33,441 nt of DNA from an uncultured Prevotellaceae bacterium (GTDB lineage: Bacteria; Bacteroidota; Bacteroidia; Bacteroidales; Bacteroidaceae). A program made the position numbers and the translations under genes. The notes under the pieces are model-generated. The model saw nothing but the letters and a program-made list of their open reading frames with translations. It did not search any database and had not been told where the DNA came from. This document shows positions 21,696 through 28,760 of the stretch, piece after piece. The stretch spans positions 1-33,441 of the forward strand of contig ONCH01000031.1 of the NCBI GenBank assembly GCA_900316265.1, given 5' to 3'. Each line of letters starts with the position of its first letter. Position 1 is the first letter of the stretch.

Positions 21696-22925
21696 CTATT
21701 TCGAATTCCAGATTTCAATCATTTTCTCCTTCATCTCGTCAAAGGGCTTCAGGTGCTTCTCCAGCTTGGTGCTGTCCGACATCGAGCGCGACAGGTCCTT
21801 GTCGTAGTCACTCAGGTCCACGTTCATCGCCCTGCCCATCGTCCTGAAGAAATCTTTCTTGGTCAGCTTCTTGCCGTCCTTGCCCTGGAAGCGCCCCTGC
21901 TCGTACATCACGTTCAGCGTACGTATCATGTCTATCTTCTGACCCTTGGCCGTACTCAGTTGCACAGGACTCTCCTCGTCGCATGTCTCCGTCTGTTTCT
22001 TCTCCTCGCTGATGGCCTTGTTGCGGGCTGTCATAGCCTCATAGAAAGCGATGCCCGATATGAAGCGCCACAGCACCTCGCGCGGAATGTGCATATAGAG
22101 CAGTTTCGTCACAAAGCGCTCCCTGTTCTCCAGCCACTCCTCATACATCGCCTCAGGAAACACCAGCAGCTGCTCATGCACCTTCTCAAGGTCATACTCA
22201 TGGCGATGCACCAATAGCGATTTGATGTTTCTGGGCGCTGTCAGCAAACACATCCAGTAGTCCAGCACCTCGCCACCCTGTGACTCGCGTCCTGCACGTC
22301 CGTAGGCCATGTTCAACTCTTCCACCAGCGGCAGCAGCACATCATCTTTGGTCTCCAGCAGTCGCAGACACAGACGGCGCCTGTAGTCGCTCATCTCACC
22401 ACTCAAGTCATATTTCGACAGGGCGCTGAAGCGCTTACACAACACCACGAAGTTCTCACGGTCAGCCTCGTCCCAGCCGTCGCGCTCGTCCAGTCGCTCG
22501 CTGATCTCATCCATCATGTAGTCCAGCGTCACCGTCTCCTGCGAAGCTTTCAACACAGGGCCCGTGTACGTCCATTTCAGATAAGCCGTCTGCGGATACA
22601 GATCCTCCACGTCGCCCATCGTCTCCATGCAACATTCGAACACCACACACTTATGCTCAGCATTCACCTCACAGACACGCCCTCTTAGCGAGCGCCTGCC
22701 ACTGCCGCGCAACGTCTGCCATGCCGCCAGCTGGTCGTGTATGGCCACATAGCCCACATGCCGTCCCTGCCAGTCATACGCACAGATAGCGTTCACATCC
22801 ACATCGTTCGTAGGGTCAGGACGTAGAGTCATAGCACGCCCCTGCGCCTCGGCAAGAAACTCGCCCAGGCACCCACCAACCTCGTAATAAGGTAGCGCCA
22901 CGATATGTAGTCTGACTGTCGACAT
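21696..22925 (-). CDS. HIRAN-like domain protein of unknown function
   Basis: 409 residues from the ATG at 22925 (MSTVRLHIVALPYY). Residues about 5-62 look like a HIRAN domain: G-x-x-x-x-LRPDPTNDVDVNAICAY and GRHVGYVA, the L-x-x-x-P-x-N-x-x-D-x-NAI...G-x-x-IGYV signature that in eukaryotic HLTF binds free 3' DNA ends. The remaining 340 residues are helical with no catalytic motif that I recognise (MMDEISERLDERDGWDEAD, YRRRLCLRLLETKDDVLLPLVEEL). The C-terminal 80 residues (KIDMIRTLNVMYEQGRFQ, KKLTKKDFFRTMGRAMNVDLSDYDKDLS) are compact and basic. It is the first gene of the cluster leading to the primase-like protein. Its start region has a dyad and repeated octamers that suggest regulation. Confidence 0.65.
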   Translation of the reverse strand: MSTVRLHIVALPYYEVGGCLGEFLAEAQGRAMTLRPDPTNDVDVNAICAYDWQGRHVGYVAIHDQLAAWQTLRGSGRRSLRGRVCEVNAEHKCVVFECCMETMGDVEDLYPQTAYLKWTYTGPVLKASQETVTLDYMMDEISERLDERDGWDEADRENFVVLCKRFSALSKYDLSGEMSDYRRRLCLRLLETKDDVLLPLVEELNMAYGRAGRESQGGEVLDYWMCLLTAPRNIKSLLVHRHEYDLEKVHEQLLVFPEAMYEEWLENRERFVTKLLYMHIPREVLWRFISGIAFYEAMTARNKAISEEKKQTETCDEESPVQLSTAKGQKIDMIRTLNVMYEQGRFQGKDGKKLTKKDFFRTMGRAMNVDLSDYDKDLSRSMSDSTKLEKHLKPFDEMKEKMIEIWNSK

Positions 22926-22939
22926 TTTGTGATAAATTT

Positions 22940-22998
22940 CAGCCCACAAAATTACAAAATAATAGTGGTCCAACCTAATTGTCAGCCCACTATTATTT
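22940..22998 (-). promoter_or_regulatory. Candidate operator/promoter of the HIRAN-like gene
   Basis: Contains a -7-like TAATTTTG (22954-22947), a perfect 12-bp inverted repeat AAATAATAGTGG (22957-22968) / CCACTATTATTT (22987-22998) with an 18-bp spacer, and two copies of GTGGGCTG (minus strand, 22947-22940 and 22990-22983) flanking the dyad. No well-spaced -33 box is evident. Confidence 0.45.
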
Positions 22999-23099
22999 GC
23001 AAAAAATCGTTAAACCCTTTGCAGCACTGAAAAGTCCGATATCTACACAAGGGGCCTCTTACTTATCTCTCTTCCATCGTACGATTGGTGAGACGCTTA

Positions 23100-23189
23100 C
23101 CTGTCCCTACTGTTTTGACAGTAGTCACCCATAACACCAAGCACTTTAACCGTATTGAGGGTATAAAGCTGGAAGATTGGACTCTATAG
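23100..23189 (+). pseudogene. Relic of a VapC-type PIN-domain toxin (C-terminal end)
   Basis: The plus strand reads LTVVTHNTKHFNRIEGIKLE, then DWTL and TAG at 23187-23189. This is the typical ending of VapC PIN-domain RNases (VVTxNxKHFxRIxGLxxxxW). Upstream the frame continues as LVRRLPVPTV without PIN motifs, and the catalytic acidic residues and start codon are missing. No VapB antitoxin was found. It is read as the tail of a decayed toxin-antitoxin locus. Confidence 0.6.
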
Positions 23190-23248
23190 AATTCTTGCTC
23201 TTAGACTACAAAATCACGTGGTCGAGATTTCTTCTTGAGTGAAACCTC

Positions 23249-23324
23249 TTCCCTCTTCCATCATCCATCTTCCCTCTTCCATCATCCTTCTTCCCTCTTC
23301 CATCATCCATCTTCCCTCTTCCAC
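23249..23324. repeat. 21-bp tandem repeat, about 3.6 copies
   Basis: The unit begins TTCCCTCTTCCATCATCC and ends ATC or TTC. Full copies lie at 23249-23269, 23270-23290 and 23291-23311, with a partial copy to 23324. The copies are directly adjacent with no spacers, so it is a minisatellite, not a CRISPR. It lies 110 bp past the hsdR stop. Confidence 0.85.
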
Positions 23325-23432
23325 TCCTTCGCCATTTTAGCAAATCGCTTCCAGGTGTATGTCTATATTATCATTCTCTTAAAGAGTATTAAATAGAATA
23401 CTTTTTCTATGTCTTTGCTTGTAAAATAGTCA

Positions 23433-26400
23433 TCATTCTTCTGCTGCCATCGGATAGCCTAGTGGTATCTCTTTGGCTTTTGGCTTTGCCGCCTCTCTTA
23501 CCATTGACGTATATTCTTCAATGATATGACGCCAGTCATTCAGCGTCATGTCTGGATAGCGTTCGCCATACAGTTCCGTAACCTCACGCTGCAACTCCAT
23601 ATCGCTCACCTCTGCATCCATCTGGAGACGATTGAAGAGAAGATTGCGCACATCACGATCGTCCTCGACATCAGCTAGTTTCACCAGATTAAAGTGGTCG
23701 TCGTCATCCGCCCACTTGTTACATTGAGCCATGACTGTATTCAGCGCCTGTTCCTGACCTTCTGGCGGATACTTGTATTTCTTCAGCAGTCGCTTCACCA
23801 GCACACGCATCTTCGCACGGGCAGACTCCTTCTTGTTCCAATCAATGGTGCGATTCTTGCGCAGCTGTTCCGTCAATTCCTTCGTCAATGCAATAAACTC
23901 CTCGTTGCTATATGCCTCGCGAATACCCTCAGGCGAAGTCAGGGCATCATAGAAGGCTTTCTCTTCTACGTTCAATCCCAGCTCATTGCCCTCTTCCTCA
24001 GTCTTCTTAATCTCTGCAGCCATCTTCAGCAGTTCCTCAATGACCTCTTCGTTGGTCAACATACCTTTCAGATAGTTGGAGAGTGCCTGGTTCATCAACT
24101 CGCTGAACTTCTGGCTTTGTACGATATTGGTACGTTCATATTGACGAATACGTTCTTTCACCAGTTTCTCCAGCAACTGCACAGCCAGGTTCTTCTCCTT
24201 CATCTTGCGCAGTTCCTCTATGAATCCTTCGTCGAACAGTGAGAATTCACGCTTGGTCTCAAAGAGGTTGATGACTCCTGTGCTCTGGATACTCTGTTCT
24301 ATCAACGCAGCGATACGCTCATTGATTTCCTGTTTCGTCACAGGACCGTGGTTCTGGGTGAATCGTAGTAACAGCACCCTTATGGCATCCATCAGCGCCA
24401 CCTCTCGCTTATCATGGTCTGATATTAGCGAGCGACATAGTGTCAGTGCGTTATGCAACAACTGGCTCTCCTTGATATAGTCTTTCAGGCGTTCGGCTTT
24501 GTCTGGTGCCAACAAGAAATTCACACCACCCTTAATGATACGCGCTCTTTCTGCATCTGAGCCTTCATAGAAACCTGTATAGTCGAAACCATGCAACAGG
24601 TCGCGGCAAATCTCCAATTTCTCTTGGAATTTCACCTTGGCTGTCTTCTGAATATCAGGATCACCAAACTGTTTCTTGTCGCGGTTGGTATAGTCCTGCA
24701 TGGCTTGCTTCAGTGCCTGAGCAATACCTACGTAGTCAACAACCAGTCCACCCTCTTTCTCTGGGAACACACGATTCACGCGGGCTATTGCTTGCATCAG
24801 GTTGTGTCCCTTCATGGGTTTATAGACATACATCGTTGCCAGACTTGGCACATCAAATCCTGTCAGCCACATATCCACCACGATAGCTATCTTCATGGGG
24901 CTGTTGTCGTCCTTAAACAGCTTGGCGTACTCCTTATTATTTCTGGCATTGATGATGTCGTGCCATTCTGGGTTGTCCGTATTGGCAGCACTGGCCACCA
25001 CATGCACCTTCTCAGTCCATTCAGGTCGCAATGCCAATATTCGTTTGTATATCTTTACTGCAGCCTCTTTGTTGTAGGCCACAATCATAGCTTTTCCTGT
25101 CAGCTCGTGCTGACGGTTTTCCTCATAGTGCTTCAATATATCGTCACACAAGCTGTTGATGGTGTCTTGATGGCACAGTATTTCTTTCAGTCCGCTATTG
25201 TCGCGACGCACTTTGCTGATCTGTTCCTCCGTGGCACCTTCATCAGCCAGTCTGTCGAATTCTTCATCCAGTCTCCTCAGCGCTTCTTCGTTCAGATTCA
25301 AGTTGATGACGCGACTTTCGTAATAGACTGGACGTGTAGCGCCATCGGCCACAGCCTGCGTCATATCATAGACATCAATGTAGTCGCCAAATACCTCCTT
25401 GGTATCTCTGTCACGTTCAGAGATGGGAGTACCAGTGAAGCCTATAAACGACGCATGGGGCAATGCTTCGTGCATCAGCAGGGCAAAGCCTTTCTTCATC
25501 TTCTCGGCCTTGACGTCCCAGTATTCCTCACCGTATTGAGAGCGATGTGCCTCGTCTGTGATGACGATGATATTTTCTCGTTCGCTAAGCAGACCCGTTC
25601 CTTCCTCGAACTTCTGAATGGTGGTAAAGATGATGCCACCCGTCTGCAAGTCCTTCAGTTTCCTGACAAGGTCTTCACGGCCTCCTGTCTTTGTCAGCTT
25701 CCCTTTCTCGTTCAGGTCGAAACCTACGCGTTGCGGTTCCTGACGCAGAAATTTCTGACAACCAGCAAACTGCTCATACAACTGCTGGTCTAGATCGTTG
25801 CGGTCTGTCACCACCACGATGGTACACTGCGGAAACTCCTGTATCAGCCTGTGAACATAGAACACCATCGACAGCGACTTTCCTGAACCTTGCGTATGCC
25901 AGAATACGCCAATCTTTCCGTCGCCACCCACAGCTGTATGGGTATGCCTGAGCGCTTTGTTCACGGCAAAGTATTGGTGATAGGCTGCCATGATCTTTGC
26001 CATTCGTCCATCCTTATGGTCAAAGCATTCGAAGTTCTGCAAGATATCAATGAGTCGTTGTTTCTGGAAGATGCCATTAAAGAATGTCTCGTAGTCAGCA
26101 ATCTCCGTTGTCTCGCTCTTGCCGTCCACACTCTTCCATTCCATATAGCGGTTGCGCTTAGCTGTGATGGTACCTGCTTGTGTCATGAGCATGTCGCTGG
26201 TCACGTTGAAGGCGTTATAGACAAACAGCGACGGACACTTCTGCTGGTACTGTTTGATTTGCGTGTAGGCATCCTCTTCGTCCGTCTCTTCGCGCGATGG
26301 CGATTTCAATTCTATCACCACCAATGGCAATCCGTTAATGAATACCACCATGTCACAACGTATGGGCTCATATTCCACCACGCGCCATTGGTTTCTCACA

Positions 26401-26759
26401 GCAAAGCTGTTCCGCTGCGGATTTTCAAAGTCCATCAGCTTGACCAGTGCCGTCTTCGAGCGCCCATCCTCGCTATATTTCACCTCCACGCCACTTTGCA
26501 GATAGTCCATCAGCTGCTCGTTCCTTTGCTCCAGCGTTCCCTCGTTGATGTTAGTCACCAGTCGGTAGGCTTCATCTATCACGTATTCACTACACGATAG
26601 ATTCAGACGCTGCAGTCCAGCCTTCAAATCTTGGGCATGATAAGGCAACCTGTAGTCGCGCTCTACGTCATATCCGCATTCGTACTGATACCCCAACTCC
26701 TTGAATAAGGATATCAGCGTCTGCTCGTAGCTGTCTTCGGTGAACTTATTGGTACTCAT
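23433..26759 (-). CDS. hsdR: Type I restriction enzyme, R subunit
   Basis: 1108 residues, a normal HsdR length. The N-terminal PD-(D/E)XK nuclease domain shows Asp136 in RCDMVVF and the ELK motif at 150-152 (PLVVIELKSPS). The superfamily 2 translocase follows: Walker A TQGSGKS (289-295), DEAH box at 402-405, GFTGTPI near 440, and the helicase C domain with MWLTGFDVPSLATMYVYKPM and QAIARVNRVFP. The C-terminal 300 residues are the helical domain that docks on the methylase. HsdR cuts unmethylated DNA at a distance after ATP-driven translocation. It is the last gene of the operon, 30 bp after the small unknown gene. Its base composition is GC-richer than that of the four genes before it. Confidence 0.96.
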   Translation of the reverse strand: MSTNKFTEDSYEQTLISLFKELGYQYECGYDVERDYRLPYHAQDLKAGLQRLNLSCSEYVIDEAYRLVTNINEGTLEQRNEQLMDYLQSGVEVKYSEDGRSKTALVKLMDFENPQRNSFAVRNQWRVVEYEPIRCDMVVFINGLPLVVIELKSPSREETDEEDAYTQIKQYQQKCPSLFVYNAFNVTSDMLMTQAGTITAKRNRYMEWKSVDGKSETTEIADYETFFNGIFQKQRLIDILQNFECFDHKDGRMAKIMAAYHQYFAVNKALRHTHTAVGGDGKIGVFWHTQGSGKSLSMVFYVHRLIQEFPQCTIVVVTDRNDLDQQLYEQFAGCQKFLRQEPQRVGFDLNEKGKLTKTGGREDLVRKLKDLQTGGIIFTTIQKFEEGTGLLSERENIIVITDEAHRSQYGEEYWDVKAEKMKKGFALLMHEALPHASFIGFTGTPISERDRDTKEVFGDYIDVYDMTQAVADGATRPVYYESRVINLNLNEEALRRLDEEFDRLADEGATEEQISKVRRDNSGLKEILCHQDTINSLCDDILKHYEENRQHELTGKAMIVAYNKEAAVKIYKRILALRPEWTEKVHVVASAANTDNPEWHDIINARNNKEYAKLFKDDNSPMKIAIVVDMWLTGFDVPSLATMYVYKPMKGHNLMQAIARVNRVFPEKEGGLVVDYVGIAQALKQAMQDYTNRDKKQFGDPDIQKTAKVKFQEKLEICRDLLHGFDYTGFYEGSDAERARIIKGGVNFLLAPDKAERLKDYIKESQLLHNALTLCRSLISDHDKREVALMDAIRVLLLRFTQNHGPVTKQEINERIAALIEQSIQSTGVINLFETKREFSLFDEGFIEELRKMKEKNLAVQLLEKLVKERIRQYERTNIVQSQKFSELMNQALSNYLKGMLTNEEVIEELLKMAAEIKKTEEEGNELGLNVEEKAFYDALTSPEGIREAYSNEEFIALTKELTEQLRKNRTIDWNKKESARAKMRVLVKRLLKKYKYPPEGQEQALNTVMAQCNKWADDDDHFNLVKLADVEDDRDVRNLLFNRLQMDAEVSDMELQREVTELYGERYPDMTLNDWRHIIEEYTSMVREAAKPKAKEIPLGYPMAAEE

Positions 26760-26789
26760 ATCTGTTCTCTTTTATTATCGATATTCCTG

Positions 26790-27125
26790 TCACATATTAA
26801 TATATTTGACTGGATTTTGGCTTTTGCCATAGAACGATTTTACGCTTTTCCCGATATAGTCAGACAAATGATCTTCTTTGCCTATGAACTCCAATCTATG
26901 CTCTTTGCCTTTATCTTTGGAATGATACCACTTCTCCGGAATATAAACAGCCTTAACGACTCCATCGACAATTGCCAGAACATGAGTAGCTTTTGAAGCT
27001 CTTTCCAACTTCATAACCCAATACTTTCTGGTCATTTCATATAGATTCTCGCGTAAAACCTTACTTACTTTCACGCAGACTATTCTATCATTTCCTTGCG
27101 GTATTAACTCTTCAATCATGTCCAT
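26790..27125 (-). CDS. Small unknown protein of the restriction operon
   Basis: 111 residues, start MDMIEELIPQGNDRIVCVKV. I do not know a named family, but the pattern looks familiar from short phage and defence-locus proteins: an LYEMTRKYWVMKLERASKA helix, a VLAIVDGVVKAVYIPEKWY hairpin, a RLEFIGKED strand and the ending YIGKSVKSFYGKSQNPVKYI. The small all-beta core with conserved Trp/Tyr could be a PUA-like ligand pocket, but that is a guess. It begins 3 bp after the EVE-nuclease gene and precedes hsdR by 30 bp, so it is an operon member and probably works with the cassette. Confidence 0.7.
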   Translation of the reverse strand: MDMIEELIPQGNDRIVCVKVSKVLRENLYEMTRKYWVMKLERASKATHVLAIVDGVVKAVYIPEKWYHSKDKGKEHRLEFIGKEDHLSDYIGKSVKSFYGKSQNPVKYINM

Positions 27126-27128
27126 AGC

Positions 27129-28319
27129 TTAGAATGGTATGTTGTATTCCTTGCAATAAGCCTCAAGCTCCTCATCTGACTCAAATATTTTATCGCATAT
27201 TTTCTCGAATGAAAGACGAGCGTCTGAAGTATAATCCTTAGAAGCATTCATCACTTTAGAGAGCTTTGTGATGAAGGAGCAAAAATCAGGATTCAAATTG
27301 TTCAGCTTCTCTATTGTGATATAGTCAAGTGCTTTCTCACGAGCAGGATATAAGACAGTAGCATCTGTTGCCTGCATGAGAATAATACCTATTCCAAATG
27401 CGTTATTAAGTCGTTCCATCTCATCTTCAAGTCCGTCTGCAATTTCAAAAGCCACCAGATATCCATAATTTGCCCAACTACTATTTGAAAGGGCTTGGAA
27501 ATAATATTGCTTTAGCTGATAGTCCGATTCTATCTTTTTCTTCATCTCATAGGAGTAGATATGTACCGTTTCCTTGGGCTCTGTGGCTTTCAGCAGGGAT
27601 AGTGTCGCGTCGTTTTTGAACTCTTCAAACTGAACACCTACAATATCCGGATGCACCCATTTTTGAGCATTGTCTATTTGATGATTCGATTTTTCGTGGT
27701 AAATGGTCTTTGCAAAGATGTTCCTTGTGCGAAGGAAACTGCAAAATAGTTTATGCAACGACCTCTCATCATACTTTTTATTAGACGTCGCTTTTTGAAC
27801 AGCAACATTTTGATTTGTAGACTGAGGATTCTTTTTCGCATTAGCTATCAGCTCCTCTATAATGTCAGCATAACGCGTGAGGTCACAGCAAGTGCCGATA
27901 GAACCAGATGAGTTGCGAAGTTTCTGAGGCATTGCTTTGCGTGGAATTGTAATATCCATCCATTCTACCTTGCGACGATGTGCCAGGGGTGAATTGGACT
28001 CATAGTAATAATCGCTTGTTATGGTTCCAACATAATAGTATCCTTCTCCTGATGAGCAGAGTACGGTATCGCCAATCTTCAGACCTTTGACTATTGTCCA
28101 AGTAAACCCACAAACTAATCCCGCAGAGGTCTTTGACTTCTCAGGAAACAGCTTGAGCCATTCTGGAATGAACTTTTTATTAAAGTCGCGCCAGTTATCG
28201 TAGAGCGAATCCGACAAGTCTTGCATCACCTCGAACTCACTGCCTATGAATCCCTCTTGGCGGCACCACTTTGCATACTTGCCACCTTGGCCTAGCATTA
28301 CACGATTATATTGTTTCAT
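27129..28319 (-). CDS. EVE/PUA-like domain fused to PD-(D/E)XK nuclease (HrgA/COG2958-like)
   Basis: 396 residues from the ATG at 28319; the frame also has a TTG at 28328. Residues 1 to about 150 resemble an EVE/PUA-like sensor: GQGGKYAKWCRQEGFIGSEF, IKGxxIGDTVL..GEGYYYVGTI and HRRKVEW. After a polar linker, residues about 180-330 form a nuclease domain with HPDIVGVQFEEF (Asp225), YSYEMKKK (Glu258, Lys260) and the very typical FQALSNSSWANYGYLVAFE of the HrgA/COG2958 family. EVE-like domains fused to nucleases usually read modified bases, so this is probably a type IV-like restriction enzyme against modified phage DNA. The function is inferred; active-site residues look intact. It sits inside a type I operon and is AT-rich. 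Confidence 0.75.
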   Translation of the reverse strand: MKQYNRVMLGQGGKYAKWCRQEGFIGSEFEVMQDLSDSLYDNWRDFNKKFIPEWLKLFPEKSKTSAGLVCGFTWTIVKGLKIGDTVLCSSGEGYYYVGTITSDYYYESNSPLAHRRKVEWMDITIPRKAMPQKLRNSSGSIGTCCDLTRYADIIEELIANAKKNPQSTNQNVAVQKATSNKKYDERSLHKLFCSFLRTRNIFAKTIYHEKSNHQIDNAQKWVHPDIVGVQFEEFKNDATLSLLKATEPKETVHIYSYEMKKKIESDYQLKQYYFQALSNSSWANYGYLVAFEIADGLEDEMERLNNAFGIGIILMQATDATVLYPAREKALDYITIEKLNNLNPDFCSFITKLSKVMNASKDYTSDARLSFEKICDKIFESDEELEAYCKEYNIPF

Positions 28320-28340
28320 ATCATTCAAACGTTATTGGTT

Positions 28341-28748
28341 CTATTTAAAATAACTATCAATATATGCTGCTGTTTCATCTGGCAGCTCCCTATCGTTTTG
28401 CATGGTATAATGAAAACCATGCTCACAGAGTTTTTTATAGCACAAGTCGTCGTTCTTTACTCTTTCCGAAATTAACTTAAAGCGAACGACCTTATCAGAA
28501 TCTTTCGATGTGGTGGCCTTATGAATCAAGGAATAAGGCGTATCGTTAAAAGCGTCACGTGAGGATATATTTGTCTTTTCCACCACCATCTTATATTCTA
28601 CACGTTTGGCTGGAGCAGTAATATACAAATACACGATATCACCTTCTTGCACGTTTTTTTTCTGAAGGTATTCCACGAACCCATAATCATGAATAAAATC
28701 ATGAATTCTGAATTGCGAAGGATTTGCTCTGAATATCCAATTACTCAT
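28341..28748 (-). CDS. Stand-alone EVE/PUA-like domain protein
   Basis: 135 residues, start MSNWIFRANPSQFRIHDFI. The layout W-I-F-R-A-N-P...G-F-V-E-Y...N-V-Q-E-GDIVYLYITAPAKRVEYKMVVEKTNI is that of the EVE-like branch of the PUA superfamily: a first strand with Trp, the GDxVYLY strand at 36-42, and an aromatic strand pair. A later helix and strand (VVRFKLISERV) and an acidic tail follow. It probably binds a modified nucleobase in DNA. It begins 12 bp after the hsdS stop and is followed 21 bp later by the EVE-nuclease fusion, so the two probably act together. It may act as an extra reader or as a guard of self DNA. Confidence 0.7.
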   Translation of the reverse strand: MSNWIFRANPSQFRIHDFIHDYGFVEYLQKKNVQEGDIVYLYITAPAKRVEYKMVVEKTNISSRDAFNDTPYSLIHKATTSKDSDKVVRFKLISERVKNDDLCYKKLCEHGFHYTMQNDRELPDETAAYIDSYFK

Positions 28749-28760
28749 ATCTAGATAGTT

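Larger units (their letters stand above)
22926..23432. other. 507-bp gap without an intact gene
   Basis: From left to right it holds the operator-like dyad (22957-22998), about 100 bp with nothing recognised, a plus-strand VapC toxin relic (23100-23189), 60 bp with nothing recognised, a 21-bp tandem repeat (23249-23324) and an AT-rich tail before the hsdR stop. It separates the VirE-N cluster from the restriction operon and looks like a junction between separately acquired blocks. Confidence 0.7.

Noticed and set aside
23249-23324. Possible CRISPR array
   Set aside because: Copies are directly adjacent with no spacers, and no cas genes are present; it is a tandem repeat.
24591-25793. 400-codon open frame on the plus strand
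   Set aside because: It is the exact antisense of the hsdR motor domain, has no protein-like motifs, and hsdR is unmistakable on the other strand.
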